DNA of 64,000 nucleotides, taken from contig NZ_CP042432.1 of NCBI RefSeq assembly GCF_008033235.1, forward strand, positions 1,240,001 to 1,304,000, written 5' to 3'. Shown here in pieces: positions 47,543-56,412 of the stretch. The notes beneath the pieces were generated by a model. That model ran no database searches. It worked only from the letters and a program-made list of their open reading frames with translations, and had not been told where the DNA came from. Made by a program: the position numbers and the translations under genes. Origin of the DNA: Anseongella ginsenosidimutans. GTDB lineage: Bacteria; Bacteroidota; Bacteroidia; Sphingobacteriales; Sphingobacteriaceae. The first letter of the stretch is position 1, and every line of letters begins with the position of its first letter.

Positions 47543-48016
47543 ATGGAACAACGACTTAATGTACATGTAAAAGGACAGCCGGCAATGAGGGCATTGTATG
47601 GCATGGCCTCCTACCTTGAAAATTCTAAGGTAGATCGTTCCCTTCTCAATTTGATTCAATACAGAGTTTCCCAGCTGAACGGCTGTGCCTTTTGCCTGGA
47701 CATGCACTCGAAGGACCTCCGCGCGGAGGGAGAGACGGAGCAGCGCCTGTTCGTCCTCGACGCCTGGAGAGATGCGCCCTTTTATACTGAACGGGAGCGG
47801 GCGGCCCTGGCCTGGGCGGAAGCGCTTACCAAACTAAACGGCGGTGTGCCGGATGAAGTTTACAGAGAGGCCAGCTTGCAGTTTTCCGAAGAGGAACTGA
47901 TCGATCTTACGTTCTCCGTGATAGCGATCAATAGCTATAACAGGGTGAATATTGCCTTCCCTGCGAAGGTAGGAACCTACCAGCCGGGTGCTTTCAAAAA
48001 ACAAACAATTTCCTAA
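47543..48016 (+). CDS. AhpD-like carboxymuconolactone decarboxylase family protein
   Basis: A 157-residue protein with the peroxidase-type redox motif CAFCLDMHSKDLRAEG (CxxC, then the downstream histidine) and a typical AhpD helical core (AALAWAEALTKL). Members reduce alkyl hydroperoxides or regenerate peroxiredoxins. It starts a three-gene run with a DGPF/YCII protein and an ECF sigma factor. Such CMD genes are classic neighbours of ECF41-type sigmas; here it sits with an ECF42-like one. Confidence 0.92.
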   Translation: MEQRLNVHVKGQPAMRALYGMASYLENSKVDRSLLNLIQYRVSQLNGCAFCLDMHSKDLRAEGETEQRLFVLDAWRDAPFYTERERAALAWAEALTKLNGGVPDEVYREASLQFSEEELIDLTFSVIAINSYNRVNIAFPAKVGTYQPGAFKKQTIS

Positions 48017-48037
48017 ATTGTCAAAAACAGAAAGGAA

Positions 48038-48376
48038 ATGAAACAGTTCATGTTATTATTCAGGCAGCCGAGTTACGATTACAGCTCGGTGCCGAAAGAA
48101 GAGATCGAGCGGGTGGCGCGGAAATGGAAGGAATGGGCGGACGGCATTAAAGCGCAGGGGAACTTCGAAAGACAAGGTTCCCGGCTGGGTAACGATGGGA
48201 AAGTGCTAAAGCCGGGCGGGGTTATTTCCGACGGCCCCTTCGTGGAAATCAGGGAGCGCCTGGGCGGCTTTGTTATTATAAAGGCCGAAAGCCTGGAAGA
48301 AGCGACCACGCTGGCACACGGTTGTCCGGCGCTGGATGCCGGCGGCAGCGTGGAAGTGCGGCCTGTCATCGTATAA
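48038..48376 (+). CDS. YCII-related (DGPF) protein
   Basis: A 112-residue YCII-fold protein: MKQFMLLFRQP start, SRLGNDGKVLKPGGVISDGP, with the DGPF-like element SDGPFVEIRERLGGFVIIKA, and the acidic EEATTLAHGCPALDAGG. The family is the usual companion of ECF42-group sigma factors and may act as their regulator or target. It lies 21 bases after the AhpD-like gene and six before the sigma gene. Confidence 0.92.
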   Translation: MKQFMLLFRQPSYDYSSVPKEEIERVARKWKEWADGIKAQGNFERQGSRLGNDGKVLKPGGVISDGPFVEIRERLGGFVIIKAESLEEATTLAHGCPALDAGGSVEVRPVIV

Positions 48377-48382
48377 CGTAGC

Positions 48383-49692
48383 ATGGAGGCCTCATTAAAA
48401 CAGTTGTTTCAGCAGGAATTTTCTAAAATGGTTGCCGTTATCAGCAAGCGTTTTGGCCTGGAGCATATCGAAACAGCTGAAGATATTGTCAGTGAAACCT
48501 TTTTGCAGGCCACCGAAACCTGGGGAAGGAAGGGTTTGCCTCCCAACCCCCGGCCTGGTTATATGCGGTGGCCAGGCAAAAGGCGCTTTACCGTTTCCGG
48601 AGAAACAAGATCTATGAAACAAAGGTAATTCCTGCCATTACACAAGACGAAGCGCAGAGCGAATTGCCCGCTTTCGATTTTTCGCAGCAAAATATCCGGG
48701 ACAGCCAGCTGCAAATGCTGTTTGCGGTTTGCACGCCGGTAATTGCCAGCGAAGCGCAGATTGGCCTGGCCCTGCGTATTCTCTGCGGCTTCAGCATCGA
48801 TGAAATTGCAGAAGCCTTCCTGAGCCGGAAAGACACCATCAATAAGCGGCTGTTCAGGGCAAAGGAAAAGTTGCGTGCAGAGGGGGTCCGGATGGAATTG
48901 CCGTCCCCGGCGGGAATTGCCGGGCGGCTGGATAGCGTGCTGCATATTATTTACCTGCTTTTTAATGAAGGGTATTATTCCAGAACCCATCCGCAGACCA
49001 TGCGGGAGGACCTGTGCTTTGAAGCGCTGCGCCTGGGCGCGCTGCTGACTGAATACGATCCCACCAACCTGCCTGAAACAAATGCCCTGATGGCGTTGAT
49101 GTGCTTCCATGCCTCCCGTTTTAGCGCGCGGCGGGCCGGCGGTGCGGAAGCAAACGAGGACAGTATAGCCGGGGAGAGCGGCGCCGGACCTATACTGTAC
49201 GAACAGCAGAACGAAGGGCTGTGGGATATGGCGCTTATTGGCCAGGGTATGCATTTCCTGGAACGTTCCCTGCAGGGCCGAACGATGAGCGCGTACCACC
49301 TGGAGGCAAGAATTGCGTCCTGGCATTGTATAAAGGAAGACAGCCCGGAAAAATGGGAAGCGATTTTAGCGCTTTACGACCAACTGCTGCTGGTCAGTTA
49401 TTCCCCAAGTGCCGCTCTTAACCGGGTGTTTGCCTGTTATAAAGTGAAGGGAGCTGCCACGGCTTTGGAAGAAGCGGAAAAACTGAATATGGAAGATAAC
49501 CACTTTTACTTTGTGCTGCTAGGCGAGCTTTACCGCTTCCTTGATCGCGGGAAAGCAGTGTCCAGTTTTCAAAAGGCTTATGCACTTGCTAAAACGCCGG
49601 TTGAAAAACAGGGGATCCGGGCTATTCTCAATGAACTGGATGTGCAGAATTCCGGAACGGCCCAATCAGTTCGTAAACCGCCGGGACGATAG
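48383..49692 (+). pseudogene. ECF42-like sigma factor with C-terminal TPR/DUF6596 domain, one-base frameshift
   Basis: Frame one supplies sigma region 2 (FQQEFSKMVAVISKRFGLEH, AEDIVSETFLQA), and the second frame continues LYRFRRNKIYE, region 4 (FSIDEIAEAFLSRKDTINKRLFRA) and a C-terminal helical extension with DUF6596-like LLFNEGYYS and RNL-like motifs. A C5 at 48547-48551 should be C6: the restored stretch reads PPNPPAWLYAVARQKALYRF and the protein is 436 residues, normal for ECF42. The extra domain replaces a classical anti-sigma. Its end overlaps the convergent racemase-like gene by 65 bases. Confidence 0.85.
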
Positions 49693-51145
49693 CCTTCAGG
49701 CGTTCGATGGTTTCGGAGGGAATATTTGTCCGGCTGAAGGGAACTATCTTTACGTATTCCTGCACCCGTCCTTCCTCCCTGCCGTATTTATAGGCATACG
49801 TGAATCTTCCCAGGCTGTCGGTTTTTACTTCCTGGTTCCCTTTGTTGGGTACACTGATATAGAATTCGCTGGCGGCGGCACTTCCCCCGGGGTTAAAAAG
49901 CTTTTCCCCGGCAAGGTATTCGTATAATTCCCGGGCTACGTTTTCCGCGGGATCAATTATTCGGATATTTTCGGCCATCAGAGCCCGGTAGCGGTACCCG
50001 CCGTTTTGCCGGTAGTTGTAGAGTTCATCCAGGACTTCCCGGATAGTGTTTGTCAGGTAGGGGTAATGCGTGCAGCCGAGTACCAGCGCTTTTAAGGGCG
50101 CCGCCCTGGGCGTGTTCCGCAGCTTTTCCATCAGGCTTACAAGGTGGTAACGCATATAATTGTCCGCGGAATTTATCTGCAGCAGCTCGCAGTCCCCGGT
50201 ATTGCCCGGGTCACAGAGCATGCGGTGATCGTCGTACTCGAAATTATACACATCGAGCAGCGCTTTTTCAATCTTGTATTCAGAATGACTGAAGGAAGGC
50301 CCCCGGTAATTTTCCCTGGGCCCGGATAAGTAACGGTTCACGTAATCTGTTTCTTCATCCACGGCTTCCGCCATTCCCAGGCCTCCCTGGCTGATCACCC
50401 GGATATTCCCGGTGTAGCCCAGTTCCTTTATAAACCGTTCTATCGTATGCTGGTAGCCGCCGGAAGCCACTGTCCCCACCGTGGCCAGCACGCCAATGGT
50501 CCCGCTGCTGTCTTTCCCGAATACCTCCAGCGCGCCTTCGGCTCCCGCGTCAATCACGCCGATCACTTTCAGGTTGGTCCCGGTCCTGGCAATGAAGTTT
50601 TCTACATCTTCTTTTGCATAAGCCGTGGCCGTATTGCAGGCAATGACCAGCGCTTTCACGGGCTGCTTACTGTTTTCGGGCCCGGCGGCGTTCTCGTTCA
50701 GGTAATATTTGCTGCCAAGCAGGAACTGTACATCTTTTAACACATGTTCCACCAATAAACCGGATTTGTTCTCGCTGTGATAATTCCCGTAAGGCATATT
50801 GGCCTGGTCGGCCAGGTAGATAAACTTTTCCCCGCCAAAGTCGGCCCGGCTGTCGGAACCTTTCGAATGATTCCCGTTGTGATGCCCGTCAAAGCGAAGG
50901 AGGGCATCCAGCACGGTCAGTCCGCCGGTACCCGAATCGAAAATACCGATGGGCAGCTCAGGATTCCCGGAAGGGTACTTATCAAAGTCAATGTAATAAA
51001 AGCTTTGTTCATCAGTAAGAATCGCCTGCTCAATGGGCCGCAAGCCGGCGTTTCCGGTTTCATTGGCCGGGCCCTGGGAACATCCTCCAAGCAGTAATGC
51101 AAAAACGAAGCGGGAGATCCTTATATTGAAGCGTGATGAAACCAT
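49628..51145 (-). CDS. Exported lipoprotein homologue of glutamate racemase (MurI)
   Basis: A 505-residue protein with a lipoprotein signal (VFALLLGGC, cysteine near residue 22), then a MurI-type core: IGIFDSGTGGLTVLDALL, the first catalytic cysteine region VIACNTATAYA, and the second LVLGCTHYPYLTN, both catalytic cysteines present. About 200 extra residues over normal MurI (usually about 270) come as insertions in loops and a C-terminal tail. Exported location is unusual, since MurI normally works in the cytoplasm. It diverges from the exported MsrB gene by 59 bases. Confidence 0.85.
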   Translation of the reverse strand: MVSSRFNIRISRFVFALLLGGCSQGPANETGNAGLRPIEQAILTDEQSFYYIDFDKYPSGNPELPIGIFDSGTGGLTVLDALLRFDGHHNGNHSKGSDSRADFGGEKFIYLADQANMPYGNYHSENKSGLLVEHVLKDVQFLLGSKYYLNENAAGPENSKQPVKALVIACNTATAYAKEDVENFIARTGTNLKVIGVIDAGAEGALEVFGKDSSGTIGVLATVGTVASGGYQHTIERFIKELGYTGNIRVISQGGLGMAEAVDEETDYVNRYLSGPRENYRGPSFSHSEYKIEKALLDVYNFEYDDHRMLCDPGNTGDCELLQINSADNYMRYHLVSLMEKLRNTPRAAPLKALVLGCTHYPYLTNTIREVLDELYNYRQNGGYRYRALMAENIRIIDPAENVARELYEYLAGEKLFNPGGSAAASEFYISVPNKGNQEVKTDSLGRFTYAYKYGREEGRVQEYVKIVPFSRTNIPSETIERLKAIVPAVYELIGPFRNSAHPVH

Positions 51146-51204
51146 AGCCCTCGGTTTGCTGTTATAAAAAATGTTGTCTATATAAAATTACAAAAAACAA
51201 TTAA

Positions 51205-51681
51205 ATGGCTGTTAATCTGAGGCTGATCACTTTTTTGCTCCTGCTGGCGGGAACTTCCGCCTGTGCGCAGGAACCGCAAAAACAAACTACCGCCTCCGCC
51301 CAGCCCGCAGATAGTATGGAATATAACCCCTTAACCCCCGAAGAAGCGCAGGTGATCCTGCACAAGGGGACCGAACGTCCCTTCACCGGCAAGTTGCTGA
51401 ATAACAAGGAAAAGGGAACGTATACCTGTAAGCGCTGCGATGCTCCCCTTTACCGTTCGGAAGATAAATTCGAATCGCATTGCGGCTGGCCCAGCTTTGA
51501 CGATGAAATTGACGGAGCTGTGAAGCGGATCCCTGATGCAGACGGAATGCGCACCGAGATCGTTTGCAACAATTGCGGCGCCCACCTGGGCCATGTATTC
51601 CTTGGCGAAGGATTCACCTCCAAAGACACCCGCCATTGCGTTAATTCGATTTCCATGAATTTCATTCCGGCTGAAAAATAA
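51205..51681 (+). CDS. msrB: Exported methionine-R-sulfoxide reductase MsrB
   Basis: A 158-residue MsrB with a signal ending in a lipobox-like LLLAGTSAC, so likely outer or inner membrane-anchored. Zinc cysteines in TCKRCDAPL and [12 protein letters not shown], and the catalytic cysteine in [13 protein letters not shown]. It repairs oxidised methionine in periplasmic proteins. A 134-bp gap to the next small gene shows no clear element. Confidence 0.93.
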   Translation: MAVNLRLITFLLLLAGTSACAQEPQKQTTASAQPADSMEYNPLTPEEAQVILHKGTERPFTGKLLNNKEKGTYTCKRCDAPLYRSEDKFESHCGWPSFDDEIDGAVKRIPDADGMRTEIVCNNCGAHLGHVFLGEGFTSKDTRHCVNSISMNFIPAEK

Positions 51682-51815
51682 ACCCCCGGCGACCACCCGC
51701 CACGGCTTTCCTGTTCAGGCCGCCCGTAGATCCGGACGGGCTCGCACCTTCACCCGACCCGGAACTGTTCAGCTGGCGCGGAAATTGCATTGTTATGGAT
51801 AAAAACTGAATAGCC

Positions 51816-51980
51816 ATGGCAAAGAAAGACAGCCTGCGCATTACCCTTTATGTTTTTATCGGAGCGGTGATCTTAATGGCAATTACCATCTATTATTGTA
51901 CCTCCACCACCGGCGCCGACCGCAGCCCGGAAGAACCAAGGGAGGAAACCCCGGGCCAAATTCCGCCGGATACCGTCTAA
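51816..51980 (+). CDS. Small single-span membrane protein, 54 residues
   Basis: ATG at 51816 to TAA at 51980. Charged start (MAKKDSLR), one hydrophobic helix (about 9-28, TLYVFIGAVILMAITIYYC), then an acidic proline-rich tail (SPEEPREETPGQ). Below the length that automated callers often accept. It lies before the iron-reductase-like operon, but its promoter relation to it is unclear. Confidence 0.6.
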   Translation: MAKKDSLRITLYVFIGAVILMAITIYYCTSTTGADRSPEEPREETPGQIPPDTV

Positions 51981-52016
51981 CGGCCTTCTGTCAATCTCAA
52001 AAGATTTATCCTGCTA

Positions 52017-52047
52017 TTTGTAATTAGTCTAAGTAAGCCTATATTTG
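52017..52047 (+). promoter_or_regulatory. Strong Bacteroidota promoter of DUF3325-DUF3649-PepSY operon
   Basis: TTTG at 52017-52020, 19 bases, then TATATTTG at 52040-52047, a full match to the phylum consensus. The first ATG is at 52085. Confidence 0.7.
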
Positions 52048-52084
52048 CGGCATGATCAGGGCAGCCTGAAAGCTTAGACAATAT

Positions 52085-52417
52085 ATGTTCAGTACCGTTT
52101 TCCTTTTGGTGTTTATAGGATTTTACCTGCAGTATAATCTCTCCAGGAAGATCAAAATACGTAATAAACCTTCGTACCTGGTTTTTATGGAGCGGCATGT
52201 GCTTCTGTCCAGAATCGCGGGCGCCGCTGCGGCCCTGCTGGCCCTGGTGCTGCTCATTGTGCGGCTGGGCCTGGGCTCGGGAATTTTTGGATTCGGGGTG
52301 GTGCTGATGTGTATGGCTTCCCTGATCGTCACGCTTACTCCCTTCCGGTATCTCCGCTGGGGGCACCTGGCCGCCCTTTACGGAGGCCTGGCGGTTTTTG
52401 AAATTTTTATTTTCTGA
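52085..52417 (+). CDS. DUF3325-like membrane protein
   Basis: A 110-residue protein with three helices (about 1-16, 42-60, 62-84 and a last short one), basic loop (SRKIKIRNKPSY). Shape and neighbours match DUF3325, a companion of DUF3649 and PepSY proteins in ferric-siderophore reduction loci. First gene of a three-gene operon, four bases before the next. Confidence 0.75.
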   Translation: MFSTVFLLVFIGFYLQYNLSRKIKIRNKPSYLVFMERHVLLSRIAGAAAALLALVLLIVRLGLGSGIFGFGVVLMCMASLIVTLTPFRYLRWGHLAALYGGLAVFEIFIF

Positions 52418-52420
52418 GTT

Positions 52421-52711
52421 ATGCCAGCCAATAAGAAATACCTTTGTACGTCCGCTTTCCGCCGGTGGATGAAAATAACAGCCGGTTTTTTCGGCGGATA
52501 CGGGGTGACCATTTCCTTTTTCCTGATGCTTACCAGTTTCTTTGATACCAGCAAGGTGCTGATGACCGGCCTTTTCAGCGGGTTTATTATCTGGGCCATA
52601 CTGTTGCTGCTGGCTTTTCTTACAAAGTCCGGTTGGAAGATATGGCTGGTGTACCTCTCGCTGACCCTGCTTTTCTCCCTGCCCTATCTTCTTCATTCCC
52701 CACAGCTATGA
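52421..52711 (+). CDS. DUF3649-like membrane protein
   Basis: A 96-residue protein with a basic N-terminus (RRWMKITAGFFGGYGVTISF) and three hydrophobic segments, fitting DUF3649. Its TGA overlaps the PepSY gene ATG (ATGA), so translation is coupled. Members belong to iron-uptake reductase loci. Confidence 0.75.
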   Translation: MPANKKYLCTSAFRRWMKITAGFFGGYGVTISFFLMLTSFFDTSKVLMTGLFSGFIIWAILLLLAFLTKSGWKIWLVYLSLTLLFSLPYLLHSPQL

Positions 52712-54375
52712 ACCTTAGGAATTACAATATATATTTTCACACCCATACGATCAGCGGTATCATTATCTGCGGTTTGCTGTACGTCATCTTTTTTGCAGGG
52801 TCGTTTTCCTTTTTTAAAGATGAGATCAGTTCCTGGCAGCGCGGCGTTTCCTTTGAACAGCATAAGGAAACGAGCTTCCCCTACGAAACCTTCCTGGATT
52901 CCATGGATCGCGAATACGGCCTGGCAGGCAGGGACCTCACCCTCTATTTTTATGCAAATACCCTGAAGGCCGGAGTTAGCATAGGGCCCTCAAAAGATAC
53001 ACTTAACGAGAAGGCCAGCGAAGGCGGCTTTTTCTCTTATGACTTTATTACTAAGGAAAAGACAACGTACACGGAATCGTACGATATGGCAGAATTCCTG
53101 TACCGGCTGCATTTCCTTGCTCAGCTTAACGGTGTAGTGCCTTTTCGGTTAGGCTATCCCTTCGGTTATATAATTGCAGGGCTTGTTTCCTTTCTGTTCC
53201 TGTTTGCGCTGATCACGGGACTTCTGGTACACTGGGATAAACTGGTGTCCAACTTTTTCCTGTTCCGCCCCTGGTCCAAACTAAAAACGATATGGACCGA
53301 CCTTCACACCGTTCTGGGCGTTATCGGCTTTCCCTACCAGTTTGTTTTCGCCTTTACAGGTATTATTCTGATCACTAATATTGCGTTTATTGCCCCTTTT
53401 ACCCATCTGCTGTATGGCGATAACCCGGACAAGGTATATGAAGACCTGGGATATACCGCTGCGACCGAAGCCGAGTATTTGAACAAACCCCTGGAACAGG
53501 TCCCGGACATCCGCCAGTTTATTGGAAAAACGGAGGAAATGTGGCCGGACGCTTTTATCAAACTTGTCACGGTAAAGAACTACGGAGACCAGGGAATGCA
53601 GCTGGCCATCCAGGCAGATGCGGACCACCGGAAGAGCTTTGCCGGCACAGGAGTTATGGTATACGACCTGCATACCGGCGAGGTGCTGCAGCAAAAATCC
53701 CCCTACGGGCAGGCGACTTACGTAAACGGGTTAAGAAGCCTTATCTATCGCCTTCATTTCGGGGATTACGGCGGTTACTTCCTGAAGGTTATCTATTTTA
53801 TTATGGGTATCATGGGCTGCCTGGTCATTGTTTCCGGGATTCTGATCTGGCTGGTAGCCCGCGATAAGAACAGCGTTCCCCCGCATAAACGGAAATTCAA
53901 TTTCTGGTTGTCCAATGTTTACCTGGCTACCTGCCTGACGATGTTCCCGGTTACCGCCTTTACGTTTATTGCGGTCAAGATGAACGCACCTGCGGACCAG
54001 GATTTTATTTACCATGTTTACTTCTACAGCTGGCTGATACTTGCCCTTTACTACATTGTGCGCCGGGATATTAACCGTACCAACCGGGAAACATTGCTGC
54101 TGGGAGCGGTTTTGTCTCTTTGCGTGCCGGTGACCAATGGCATTTATTCCGGCAACTGGCCCTGGAAAACGTTTGCTGACGGAGCTATGGATATTTTCTT
54201 CCTGGATCTTTTGTGGATAGCGATTGCCGTTGTTGCGTATATCAGCTACCTGAAAGTCAGGACCAGGAAGCTGGAGGACATAAAGCTCAAGCCGAAGAAG
54301 CAGCATAAACATAAAGAAAAGAAACACCGGAAGCAGCGGATGCCCGAAAAACTTGGCGAGCCGGCAGGCGGATAA
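52708..54375 (+). CDS. PepSY-associated transmembrane protein (FpvG-like ferric reductase)
   Basis: A 555-residue PepSY_TM protein. N-terminal helix (HTISGIIICGLLYVIFFAG), a periplasmic domain, then four to five helices with conserved histidines (LLVHWDKL, WTDLHTVLGVIGFPYQF, RLHFGDYGGYFLKVIYFIMG) that could bind heme or metal. The C-terminus is very basic (KPKKQHKHKEKKHRKQ). Related proteins such as Pseudomonas FpvG take part in reductive release of iron from siderophores. The start is the ATG at 52708, not the earlier in-frame one at 52633. Role here by analogy. Confidence 0.85.
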   Translation: MNLRNYNIYFHTHTISGIIICGLLYVIFFAGSFSFFKDEISSWQRGVSFEQHKETSFPYETFLDSMDREYGLAGRDLTLYFYANTLKAGVSIGPSKDTLNEKASEGGFFSYDFITKEKTTYTESYDMAEFLYRLHFLAQLNGVVPFRLGYPFGYIIAGLVSFLFLFALITGLLVHWDKLVSNFFLFRPWSKLKTIWTDLHTVLGVIGFPYQFVFAFTGIILITNIAFIAPFTHLLYGDNPDKVYEDLGYTAATEAEYLNKPLEQVPDIRQFIGKTEEMWPDAFIKLVTVKNYGDQGMQLAIQADADHRKSFAGTGVMVYDLHTGEVLQQKSPYGQATYVNGLRSLIYRLHFGDYGGYFLKVIYFIMGIMGCLVIVSGILIWLVARDKNSVPPHKRKFNFWLSNVYLATCLTMFPVTAFTFIAVKMNAPADQDFIYHVYFYSWLILALYYIVRRDINRTNRETLLLGAVLSLCVPVTNGIYSGNWPWKTFADGAMDIFFLDLLWIAIAVVAYISYLKVRTRKLEDIKLKPKKQHKHKEKKHRKQRMPEKLGEPAGG

Positions 54376-54445
54376 GCCTTCCGCCAGGACGTGTTTCCGG
54401 CCGGGATAAGTTCTCCCGCAGGACGACCGCCGGTGCCGTCAAGCT

Positions 54446-55330
54446 TTAAACTTCCTGCCCCGGCGGAAGGATCAGGCGAATAGCGGAAGGCAAAATACGC
54501 GCCTCCAATGCCTTTACTTTGCCCAGGTATTCTCCGTCCACCTGGAGATGCACCCTGTGCCGGCTCCGGACATGCAAGCGGCTGGTTTGAAAGAACTCCA
54601 CCTTTTTCGGGTTAAATCCTGTGTGGGTAAATCGCATTTTAAGAACTTCCAGCAGGGAATATTTTTTTACAAGCACCACTTCGAAGAGGTCGTCGCTAAG
54701 TTTGCCAACCGGGTTTATTTTTACGCCGGTCCCGTACATCGTGCCGTTGGCGATCACTACCATAGCTGCTTCGGAAACAACCTTTTCCCGGGACATATCA
54801 AGCTCCACTTTCATTTTCCGGTGAAACCATAGCGCATGCCAGGCGGCCCTCGCATAGCCCCACATGCCCCGGTGAGTCAGTGAATCAAATTTTTTTACCA
54901 GGAAAGCATTAAAACCGAGGTCTGCCAGGTGAATACAAAGTTCCCCGTTCACTGAAACGGCATGCACCCAGCAAGGAACGCCTGACACCGCAATTTCCAG
55001 GGCTGCGGGAATTTCCAGCGGTATCCCCAATTCTTTTGCCATGCCATTGGCGGAACCGGTTGGCAGGATCCCGAGGGCTTCCTTGCTTTTTAGAAGGCAT
55101 TCCGCGACTAGTTTTACAGTACCGTCGCCCCCGGCCGCAATGACACGGCTTGCACCGCTGCGGCTGATCGCGGCTTTAATATCCTCTTTGATCTCCCCGG
55201 GAGGGGAATCCTTTTTCAGTTCGTAAATATGGATTTCATGCGGGCTTCCCCTGAAATGGTCTTTTATAGCCGATGTTACGTCCGCCTCATTCCCGCCTGA
55301 ACCGGGATTCACAATAAATTGCAGGACCAT
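54446..55330 (-). CDS. Diacylglycerol kinase-family lipid kinase
   Basis: A 294-residue protein of the DAGK catalytic fold: VNPGSGGNEADV phosphate-binding start, AAGGDGTVKLVAECLL (the GGDGT signature), LPTGSANGMAKELGIP. The ATG at 55330 is chosen because homologues start at MVLQFIVNPGSG. It would phosphorylate diacylglycerol, sphingoid base or a related lipid. It diverges by 71 bases from an App1 lipid phosphatase gene, whose reaction may be the reverse. Confidence 0.92.
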   Translation of the reverse strand: MVLQFIVNPGSGGNEADVTSAIKDHFRGSPHEIHIYELKKDSPPGEIKEDIKAAISRSGASRVIAAGGDGTVKLVAECLLKSKEALGILPTGSANGMAKELGIPLEIPAALEIAVSGVPCWVHAVSVNGELCIHLADLGFNAFLVKKFDSLTHRGMWGYARAAWHALWFHRKMKVELDMSREKVVSEAAMVVIANGTMYGTGVKINPVGKLSDDLFEVVLVKKYSLLEVLKMRFTHTGFNPKKVEFFQTSRLHVRSRHRVHLQVDGEYLGKVKALEARILPSAIRLILPPGQEV

Positions 55331-55401
55331 GGGGTTATCAGCTCTCACAGCACAATATATGAATAAAAACAAGCGCTGCGTCTCTGTGTTTTGTTTGATA
55401 T

Positions 55402-56412
55402 ATGAAAACTTCTTCCGTAAGTGTAAAAGTTTATCATGGTTATGGTCATACGCACAACCTGACTGTATACGGACATGTTTTCAAGTGGAAGTCAGCAGCC
55501 CGGCAGCGTTACAGCAACCGCCTGTTTGCCAATATTGCTTACCTCTTTAACCTGTTCATGCTCAAAACTTACCCTTTTGCCAGGATTCGTCTGAAGTTCA
55601 GGGAGCAGGAGATCTATAATAAGGCCGAATACGATGGTTTCTTCCGGTTCGAATTCGCTTCGATCTCAAAGGTCAATCCCGGCTGGCATGAGGTAAAGGT
55701 AGAAGCCCTAGAAGAAGACGGGCAGGTAGCGGCCCGGGCATCAGGCCTTATCTATGTGCCGCATATTACGCAGTATGCGATCATCTCCGATATTGATGAC
55801 ACGATCATGGTCTCTCATTCCGCTACCATTGGCCGGAGGCTGCGCGAACTTTTCATTAAAAATCCCCGAACCCGTAAAACGTTTCCGGGTATGGCTCATT
55901 ACTATAAGCGACTCTCAGCCGCTTTTGCAAGCCACGAAAAGCCAAATCCCTTCTTCTATGTGTCCAGCAGCGAATGGAACCTTTACGATTACCTGCTGGA
56001 AACCTTCCGTTTCAATAAGCTGCCCGAGGGAGCTTTTTTGCTGAACCAGCTGAAAGAATGGAAAGACCTGCTGAAAACCGGTAAAACCGGTCATACCGGG
56101 AAGTTGTTGCGGGTAATGCGTATTATTGATACGTTCCCGAACCAGAAGTTCGTGCTTTTTGGCGATAATTCGCAGCAGGACCCTGACATCTATAGTACCA
56201 TTGCGGAAAAGTATCCCCGGAACATAGCGGCTATTTATATACGCGACGTTTATGAACCCCATTCGTCCCGCACTCAGGAATTGCTGGAAAAGCTTAGCAG
56301 GCTGAATATCGAAACCCTGCAATTCAGGAGCAGCCAGGAAGCCCTGGATCATTCGCAGCGCGTTGGCTTGCTCGAAAGCGCGCCAATACACCAAGGCCGA
56401 GCAGCGAAGTAG
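55402..56412 (+). CDS. App1-type phosphatidate phosphatase domain protein (DUF2183)
   Basis: A 336-residue HAD-type protein with the catalytic DxDxT motif in SDIDDTIMVSH (about residues 130-140), the second serine/threonine motif FYVSSSEWNLYDYLL and the third acidic motif LFGDNSQQDPDIY. The N-terminal beta domain is typical. It likely dephosphorylates phosphatidate or a related lipid. Its end overlaps the convergent Bcr-like gene by 89 bases. Confidence 0.9.
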   Translation: MKTSSVSVKVYHGYGHTHNLTVYGHVFKWKSAARQRYSNRLFANIAYLFNLFMLKTYPFARIRLKFREQEIYNKAEYDGFFRFEFASISKVNPGWHEVKVEALEEDGQVAARASGLIYVPHITQYAIISDIDDTIMVSHSATIGRRLRELFIKNPRTRKTFPGMAHYYKRLSAAFASHEKPNPFFYVSSSEWNLYDYLLETFRFNKLPEGAFLLNQLKEWKDLLKTGKTGHTGKLLRVMRIIDTFPNQKFVLFGDNSQQDPDIYSTIAEKYPRNIAAIYIRDVYEPHSSRTQELLEKLSRLNIETLQFRSSQEALDHSQRVGLLESAPIHQGRAAK

